This document shows positions 58,041 to 64,000 of a stretch of DNA of 64,000 bases, in pieces; position 1 is the stretch's first letter, and each line of letters starts with the position of its first letter. Position numbers and translations under genes: made by a program. This DNA comes from Ignelater luminosus (taxonomy: Eukaryota > Arthropoda > Insecta > Coleoptera > Elateridae): NCBI GenBank assembly GCA_011009095.1, contig VTPC01000025.1:38704-102703 (forward strand), in the 5' to 3' direction. The notes below the pieces were generated by a model. It was not told the DNA's origin. It saw nothing but the letters and a program-made list of their open reading frames with translations, and searched no databases.

Positions 58041-58448
58041 AAAAAACTCGGACTAAATAGAAGTAGTTAAGGTTCATCAAGACACTAAAATTTATTTTCT
58101 TATTACAAATGTGGAGTGATAAAACAGAACTTTGGTAAGAGTTGCTGAACAATCTACCAGACTTAGTCCGGAGATTGTGGTATGAAATCAACTTCATTAA
58201 GGTCGATCTCTGTTGTATCTAGTATGCAAGAAGCACAATCTCATCTTCCTTTCAAGCTAATGGTAAGACTTATAGCAGCGGTACATAGATTGAGTAAAAC
58301 CAATTAAATGATAATACTGTTTATTAGATTTTCAATTTTTCTTTTTATACACAATTAACGTGCTAACATAATAACAATACAAACTAGGTAACAGAAAAAT
58401 AACAATTTTGCAAAATATGCAAATATAACATTACCACACTTTTACTAT
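57600..58448. other. Upstream flank of the receptor-like ORF
   Basis: AT-rich sequence with no clear TATA box on the minus strand; no other feature. Confidence 0.35.
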
Positions 58449-58451
58449 ATA

Positions 58452-59745
58452 CGAGGGTGGTCTGAAAAGTTTCCGACTTCAACGTGAAGATGGCAGCACT
58501 CGTAAATAAAAGCTACTGATTTTCGTTGTTCATCTGTTGACAGTTACTCACCAAAGTTTCAGCCATTTTGGACGCGCAGTTTTTATGTAACAGTCGTTTG
58601 AGTGAGTTGATGTGAGTTTTTTTGTGAAAATGGACAAAATCAAGTATCGAGCTGTCATTAAATATTTGTTTTTGAAAGGCAATACGCCTTCGCAAATAAA
58701 AGATGAGTTGGATTCTGTGTATGGGGACTCTGCACCATCATTTACCACAGTGAAATTTTGGGCTGCTGAATTTAAACGTGGCCGTAAGAGCTTGGGAGAC
58801 GATAAACGTTCGGGACTTTCAAAAACTGCAACTACCGACGAAAACATCGCCAAAGTTTACCAAATGGTGCTAGACAACCGCCGAATTAAAGTGAGAGAGA
58901 TAGCAGAATTTATGAACATGTCAAAAGAACGTGTTTGTCACATATTAAATTAACATTTAGGTATGAGAAAGCTGTCCGCGCGTTGGGTGCCGCGTTTGCT
59001 CACGTTAGACCAAAAACGTGTTCGAATGAATATTTCCAACGCTCTTTTGGCGCAGTTTAGGCGAAATAAATCCGAGTTTTGGCGCCGATTAATTGCTGTA
59101 GATGAAACTTGGATACACCATTATACGCCCGAAACAAAAATACAGTCCAAACAGTGGACTGCAAAGGGGGAACCGGCTCCAAAAAAAGCAAAACCTGTTT
59201 TTTCGGCTGGGAAAGTGATGGCGAGTGTTTTTTGAGATAGTCATGGAGTTATTTTAATCGATTACCTTCAAAAAGGAAAAAACCATTACAGGAGCATACT
59301 ATGCATCATTACTTGACAAGTTGAATGCAGAACTTGCGAAAAAACGGCCACATTTGCAGAAAAAGGAAATCCTGTTTCACCAAGACAACGCACCGTCTCA
59401 CACCTCAGCGGCTGCCATGGCGAAAATCCACGAATTACGGTTTGAACTGCTTGACCATCCGCCTTACTCACCAGATCTAGCCCCAAGCGACTTCTTTTTG
59501 TTCCCTCATCTAAAAATTGCGCTCGGAGGACAAAGATTTTCGTCAAATGAAGAGGCAATCACCTTCGTGAACAATTATTTTGCAGAGAAAAATGCCGAGT
59601 ACTATTTGGACGGGTTACAGAGATGGGAGCATCGCTGGGAGAAGTGTGTAGAGTTACAAGGAAACTATGTTGAAAAATAAAAAAAAATTTTCAGAAACAA
59701 TGTTTTGTATCTTTGTTAGGTCGGAAACTTTTTAGACCACCCTCG
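58452..59745 (+). mobile_element. mariner element, copy 3
   Basis: 1294 bp with the same inverted termini as copies 1 and 2 and TA on both sides (58450-58451 and 59746-59747). Confidence 0.93.
58630..59680 (+). pseudogene. mariner transposase (DD34D), two stops and a frameshift
   Basis: Starts MDKIKYRAVIK. All catalytic blocks are present (VDETWIHHY, FHQDNAPSHTS, YSPDLAPSDFF) and the C-terminus ELQGNYVEK is complete. Lesions: TAA in place of the Arg/Gln codon after HILN (58954), TGA replacing the Trp of VFWDSHG (59236), and an extra A near 59275 in the KGKTITG region. None is shared with copies 1 or 2. Confidence 0.92.
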
Positions 59746-59747
59746 TA

Positions 59748-60487
59748 AGCATTCCGCTATAATATAATAGTTGTTTTATCTACAATAACATGATGTAAAT
59801 TGATACATTTTATGTTGCGCTAACCAGAATTTGCAACTTGCGCATTGTTTCCTCTATGAAATGCAATATGCATAATGTAGGTGTTTTGAAATGACCTACA
59901 ATCTTCTTTACTAGTTTCTTGTGTTGAAATTGAATTATTTGATTTAATTTTATGAAAAATTGGAATGGGAAGCTTTCATGAATCTCAGATTTATCTTAAT
60001 TCACCTTAATTTTGTTAAGAATTCGATAAAATGGAGGTTTGTAAAAATGACAGTTATGAAAAAATTGTCTTTATTAGTTTAATTTGCAATAGAAAATATT
60101 TCAAAATTTTGAATGTGGGTAAGCCCTTTAAACCGTGACGCAGTTAGCCTTTCTTACGTGATTGGTGTACTTCTCGAGCAGACGCAGACGGCGGCGTTAC
60201 ACGAAACATGCGTGAATATTATAGTCATGGAAAAAGAAAAGTTGTAATTCAGATTATTAACCAATCGAGTTTGTCTGCCATTCCCGCCACTAATTTTTGG
60301 TCAGGGTGCATCTGCATTTTGTAACCTAACCTGCCTTACATATACAAAACAACGTGATTGGTAATTGACAACGTGTTGGAGTATTTTTTTATTGTGTGGA
60401 CAGTTAATTCCCTTTTCTCTTAGTTATAATGTACTTAAATTAGTGTTTTAATTGCATTGTTTTTATAGTGTTTACTTATAAATACAG
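59748..60487. other. Upstream flank of the DUF4806 gene
   Basis: No ORF of note. 60120-60330 is of higher GC (GACGCAGACGGCGGCG) and could hold the promoter or first noncoding exon of the next gene. Confidence 0.35.
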
Positions 60488-61870
60488 TGAAAAGAAGGAA
60501 GCTCTTTGATAAAACTTCTGTAGCAAGCGAGTCTATATCTATATCAAAAGAAGTACAATTACCAGCGGTTTCAACGACCAGTGAGTATTGCCATTATTCT
60601 TTCTAATACTATTTTAGGGCCAATTGCCAACTAAATATTTTATTATATGATTAAATAGTTAATCACTGTTTAAGCAGAACATTTAATTGTCAATTAACCT
60701 TTTTCAATCAGATTAGCAAAAACCGTGCTTAATTATTTAATTGGCTTTTATACAACCGGCTCTTAACTGTGATTGGCTTATTATACTAGTTATAACATTA
60801 AATATCCCATAGGTAAACTTTGGCCTGACAATAATCAGCGACAATTCTCTTCGAATAGGAAAGAAACAATTACTCACCATGGGGTGCTACACACTGATTC
60901 TAAGTTGAGTAAGTTGAAGCACATTAAAATAATTGGAAATGTGGTTATCTATCTGTAAAAGATACTTTAATTTTTCTTATAAATATTACAGATGAACCTT
61001 TACAAGACATAAACATTGGCGGTTTGTCAACAGTAAAAACATCACATGCCTGTAATACTGTGATGCCTTCATCAGCTAATCTGCAATCAAGAACATCAAC
61101 ACCTTTATCGGACGCATCAGGTTAGTTACTTGAGCAGTTTTCATGTGTGTTTTGATACAATGGAAATCTACTCTGTAAATAGGGTAATCCGTCAGTGACT
61201 AGAACTGAATTTATTACTGTTTTTTAAATTTTAGATGATACATTCCAAAAACAAGTCCTTAGACAGTTAAATATTATTAATTTTAAACTTTAGCAGCTGT
61301 CTGAAGATATCAATGACCACCCTTATCCAGTGCAGCATACTGCAAATGATACACCAGAAAATAATATGTTAACTCTATTTGAGCTACCTTTGAAAAATGA
61401 TAATGAACTTCAGAAATTGAAAGACTATTTGAAGATTGATGAAAACCTCTCAAAATTTGTATGTAATTAAATTTAAGTTGAAGATGTATTGGAATAAATT
61501 TGATTGTGGTTTATGAAAATTCAGTTTTTAATAATTCTGTTTTTAGGTAAGTCATTTAAAAAAGATTGGCGTTCAAAATTATAAGAACATGTCCGAGAGG
61601 TTACTCGAGAAATTAATAGCGAATAATATGGCCTCTCAGTATAGCTGGATTGGATTTAAAAAGAAGAAAAATTTGGCTATTGTTTATCTAGCAAAACTGA
61701 TAACGGGTAATACTGTTTGAAAATAAATTAGATTTCAATTTTAACCATGTTTCTTTACAGTCACTGTACAGACATGTTTTACCAAATCTACAGAATCAGA
61801 AATGGAAGAAGTCATCAAATTATGGCTAGTAAAAGCAAAAGAAAGAGAGAAGAGAAAAGAAAATACATAG
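60488..61870 (+). CDS. DUF4806-domain protein, six exons, one in-frame stop
   Basis: Exons 60488-60580, 60813-60908, 60992-61120, 61235-61458, 61547-61706 and 61761-61870, all with consensus splice sites. Introns are phase 1 except the fourth (phase 0). The frame reads KRRKLFDKTS, SKLWPDNNQRQF (a short WP motif common near the start of this family), a Ser/Thr-rich linker, then LTLFELPLKNDNELQKLKDY, IGVQNYKNMSERLLEKLI and NNMASQYSWIGFKKKKNLA, which match the DUF4806 core. The end is MEEVIKLWLVKAKEREKRKE. No upstream ATG exon was found; an ATG split as A|TG at the first acceptor is possible. A TAG at 61291-61293 interrupts exon 4. DUF4806 genes are often multicopy and transposon-associated in insects, so this may be a decaying transposon passenger rather than a host gene. 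Function unknown. Confidence 0.65.
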
Positions 61871-61984
61871 TAAACTCAGATGCAATACATATTGTTATGA
61901 GATGGAGAGCTCTTTTTCTCAGGGTCCTTATTTTTCTTCGTTTGGTTCTTAATTTTTTTATTAAAACGCTATTTTCTTGACAAT

Positions 61985-63060
61985 ATTAATTTATTTTTTT
62001 TTCACTGTCATTACATTTATCAAACAAAAAACTTTTTTTTTATACTCTCTTTTTTTATCATTTTCAAATATCACTACATTTTTAATATCATTACATTTCC
62101 CCTCCATATTAATATAAATTTTAAGCGTTTTATACTATAGCTTACATTTTGATTAATATTAACTAAAATATACTCAATTGTGAATTCCATTACAATTTGA
62201 TCTTTGTTTCTTTTATTTGTCTTATGTAATATAATAGATATTGTTTTGTTTCATGATATACATAATCATTCTTTTAATGGTGTTTTATTTTATGTTTTTA
62301 TTCTAACCTTAATTATTTGAATTGACGGTCTTGCACTTTGACATTTGTCGAACGTCATTTTGACATTAGGCAACTGTCATTCATTCATTTTTTTTGACAT
62401 TAGTTAATTGTCATTTTTGACATTTGTTAATTGTCACTTTGACATTACATTATTTCAACAGAATAACAATTTAAAATTTTATAAGTTTAGTTAGCATCAT
62501 TAACATTTTACACAGGATTTTTTTTATTGTTTTTTTTTAACTCAATATTCGATATTTTCATTTTATTTCACATTTCCTTCCTATTTCTCCCTTATTTTCC
62601 TCTATTTTCCAACTAGCTTTCATTCATGCTGCATTCATACAAATCATTTTCTACAACTTCTTAAGAAATTGCAAAAATTATTTTCTCTAGTAGTAACGTT
62701 TTCTTCATATAACTTAACTCCCTGCCTCATTTATCTACTTCAATATCATATTTTATCTTTACCTATTCATATGAAGGATCATATTTTGACCTTTTCTTTT
62801 AATATTATCAATCATATCATTAATTATTTATTATTATTATCATTATTATTCTACTAACTTCATATTCAAATCTTCATAATTATCATCATTTTAATAATAC
62901 TTCATTAATAATTATTTAACTCATTATGATTATCTTTAACACATTAATTCAAGCATCATTCATACCTTCTTGTCAAACCTAATACGCAATGTTCCCTATT
63001 CTTCTTTGGTTATTTTTGTCAACATTGGCTTCTAATTTTACTTTAACATTCTCTTGTAGC
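61985..63060. other. Strongly T/C-biased strand, decayed repeat sequence
   Basis: The plus strand is rich in T and C and poor in G for over 2 kb (to 64000), a strand bias seen in A-rich retroelement coding strands read from the minus side. Apart from the TGACATT repeats at 62325-62455 I see nothing specific; ORFs here are low-complexity. Confidence 0.35.
62325..62455. repeat. Degenerate TTTGACATT / TGTCATT repeat cluster
   Basis: About five units of 23-30 bp, each with TTTGACATT followed after 5-9 bp by (A/T)TGTCA(T/C), making nested palindromes (TGTCA with TGACA). Near neighbours differ at a few bases. It could be the regulatory part of an LTR or a transposon subterminal repeat. Confidence 0.6.
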
Positions 63061-63062
63061 AT

Positions 63063-64000
63063 TTATTCTAGTTCTTTGATTTTCTTTCTTTTTCTGTATT
63101 TGTAATTTCTTTGTTCCTCTCTGACTCCTGATAGTAAATTCTTTAAATGTTCTTTCATTATCATTTTATATTTTTCCATCCTTATTTTAGATTTACTATC
63201 TTTCTTAAATATTTTATACCTCGATTCCTTATTTTTCTTTCTAGTCTTATTTTTAGATTTTCTTTTGACTTTGATCCCCTCCAACCTTTTATTTTCCATT
63301 GTCATCTTCATTTTGTTTCTTCTTTCCGCTTTTCTTGCTCTTCTTAGTTTATTCTGCCAATTAATAGTACATTTCAATTTTTCTTTATTATTATTGTTAT
63401 TTTGATAATTTCTTTCTTTTTTGTAATTATTCTTTATCTTATTTTTAAGATTTGCCTTTCTTATTGGTAAACTGTTAATTCTTTCTTTTGGATTTATTCG
63501 TTTGTGGTTTACTGAGAATTTTGCCATATTTTGAATCCCGCTATCGAATATACAATAATGACTTGGTCCATGATTACCTGCTGTTGATTTCTCTTCAACA
63601 TTTTTGTTTATTTTTTCTAATTCTATTTTTACATTCTGCTGGTAGTTTCCTTGTGCTTTTTCTTGCTCCTTAATTTTCTCATTTATATCTATTGTACATC
63701 CCTTATTTGTAACATGTTGATAATTTCTTCTTGGTGTCTTTCTATTTTCCTACGCATTTCATTCTGACATTCATCTATCTTATTATTCACCTCTTCTTGT
63801 ATTTCACCTCTCATGTTTTTAACAATATTATCCCATCTATTCTCATCATCTTCAAATTTTGTTTTAATTTCTTCAAATATTTTCTCTTGATTATGATTGA
63901 TTTCTTCAAATCTTTTAGTATTATCTTGTTTAATCTCTTCTAATCTTTTAGTTTAGTCTTCTATTCTTTTAGTTTGGTCTTCAAATCTTTTAGTTTGGTC
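63063..64000 (-). pseudogene. Lys-rich coiled-coil (gag-like) reading frames, off the end
   Basis: Minus strand from the window end: FEDQTKRIEDxTKRLEEIKQ, then KIFEEIKTKFEDDENRWDNI, GEIQEEVNNKIDECQNEM and RKIERHQEEIINMLQ (64000 to 63717), a coiled coil built partly on a 21-nt repeat. After a stop and a frame change an ORF 63063-63527 follows that is more than a third Lys/Arg (KNKIKNNYKKERNYQ, MKMTMENKRLEGIKVKRKSK). One in-frame TAA interrupts the heptads near 63953. The composition resembles the gag region of some insect LTR retrotransposons, but no zinc knuckle is visible. Confidence 0.4.

Noticed and set aside
61747..61980. Independent 77-codon ORF
   Set aside because: Overlaps the last DUF4806 exon in another frame; the exon frame fits the splice phases.

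Overview
The window is AT-rich DNA from an insect draft assembly. The evidence is an arthropod cuticular-protein gene start (signal peptide plus the start of a Rebers-Riddiford region), two insect-type cysteine-stabilised alpha-beta (CSab, defensin-like) peptide genes with 60-100 bp introns, and an insect-typical transposon mix: mariner DD34D, Tc1 DD34E, DUF4817-type IS630 elements, hAT, Copia, Gypsy and several LINEs. The order is not certain; a beetle is a guess from the repeat mix. There are no rRNA genes, functional tRNAs, operons or CRISPR arrays. A run of 10 Ns at 23902-23911 marks a scaffold gap.

Layout. 1-4.4 kb: first copy (unit A) of a duplicated segment carrying a CSab gene whose start codon reads ATA, interrupted by a decayed hAT-like transposon. 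5.9-10.85 kb: wreck of a Copia retrotransposon broken by two insertions, one itself nested (IS630 element inside a hAT-type MITE inside Copia). 11.2-12.7 kb: unit B with an intact two-exon CSab peptide gene, a TATA box and a kB-like site. 13.5-14.8 kb: foldback MITE with arms of about 550 bp. 17.1-21.35 kb: LINE pieces, a third remnant of the duplicated unit split by mariner copy 1, and a GC-rich insert. 22-23.9 kb: internally deleted hAT-like element, then an exact 540-bp tandem duplication against the gap. 26.5-27.2 kb: first two exons of a cuticular-protein gene on the minus strand. 28.4-36 kb: SINE, LINE, an AAGCTT-rich cluster, a small MITE, an IS630-type transposon, a GC-rich island and another LINE. 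36.5-37.8 kb: mariner copy 2. 40.3-42.5 kb: full-length hAT-like element with TIRs and a target-site duplication. 43-45.5 kb: a 5'-deleted GPCR pseudogene and a hAT fragment. 46-48.5 kb: Gypsy integrase and Copia gag remnants. 48.9-52.2 kb: an intron-containing DNA transposon with a DUF7869-like protein. 54.6-55.7 kb: Tc1 element. 56.7-57.6 kb: an intact single-exon seven-helix receptor-like ORF, the parent-like copy of the 44-kb pseudogene. 58.5-59.7 kb: mariner copy 3. 60.5-61.9 kb: a multi-exon DUF4806-type gene. 62-64 kb: pyrimidine-rich strand with repeats and a decayed coiled-coil reading frame running off the end.

Only four loci look like possible host genes: the unit B CSab peptide (probably secreted and antimicrobial), the cuticular protein (incomplete here), the 56.7-kb receptor-like ORF, and perhaps the DUF4806 gene (one in-frame stop, so doubtful). 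Nearly everything else is transposon-derived. The two segmental duplications (CSab units; receptor units) each pair one intact copy with one damaged copy.
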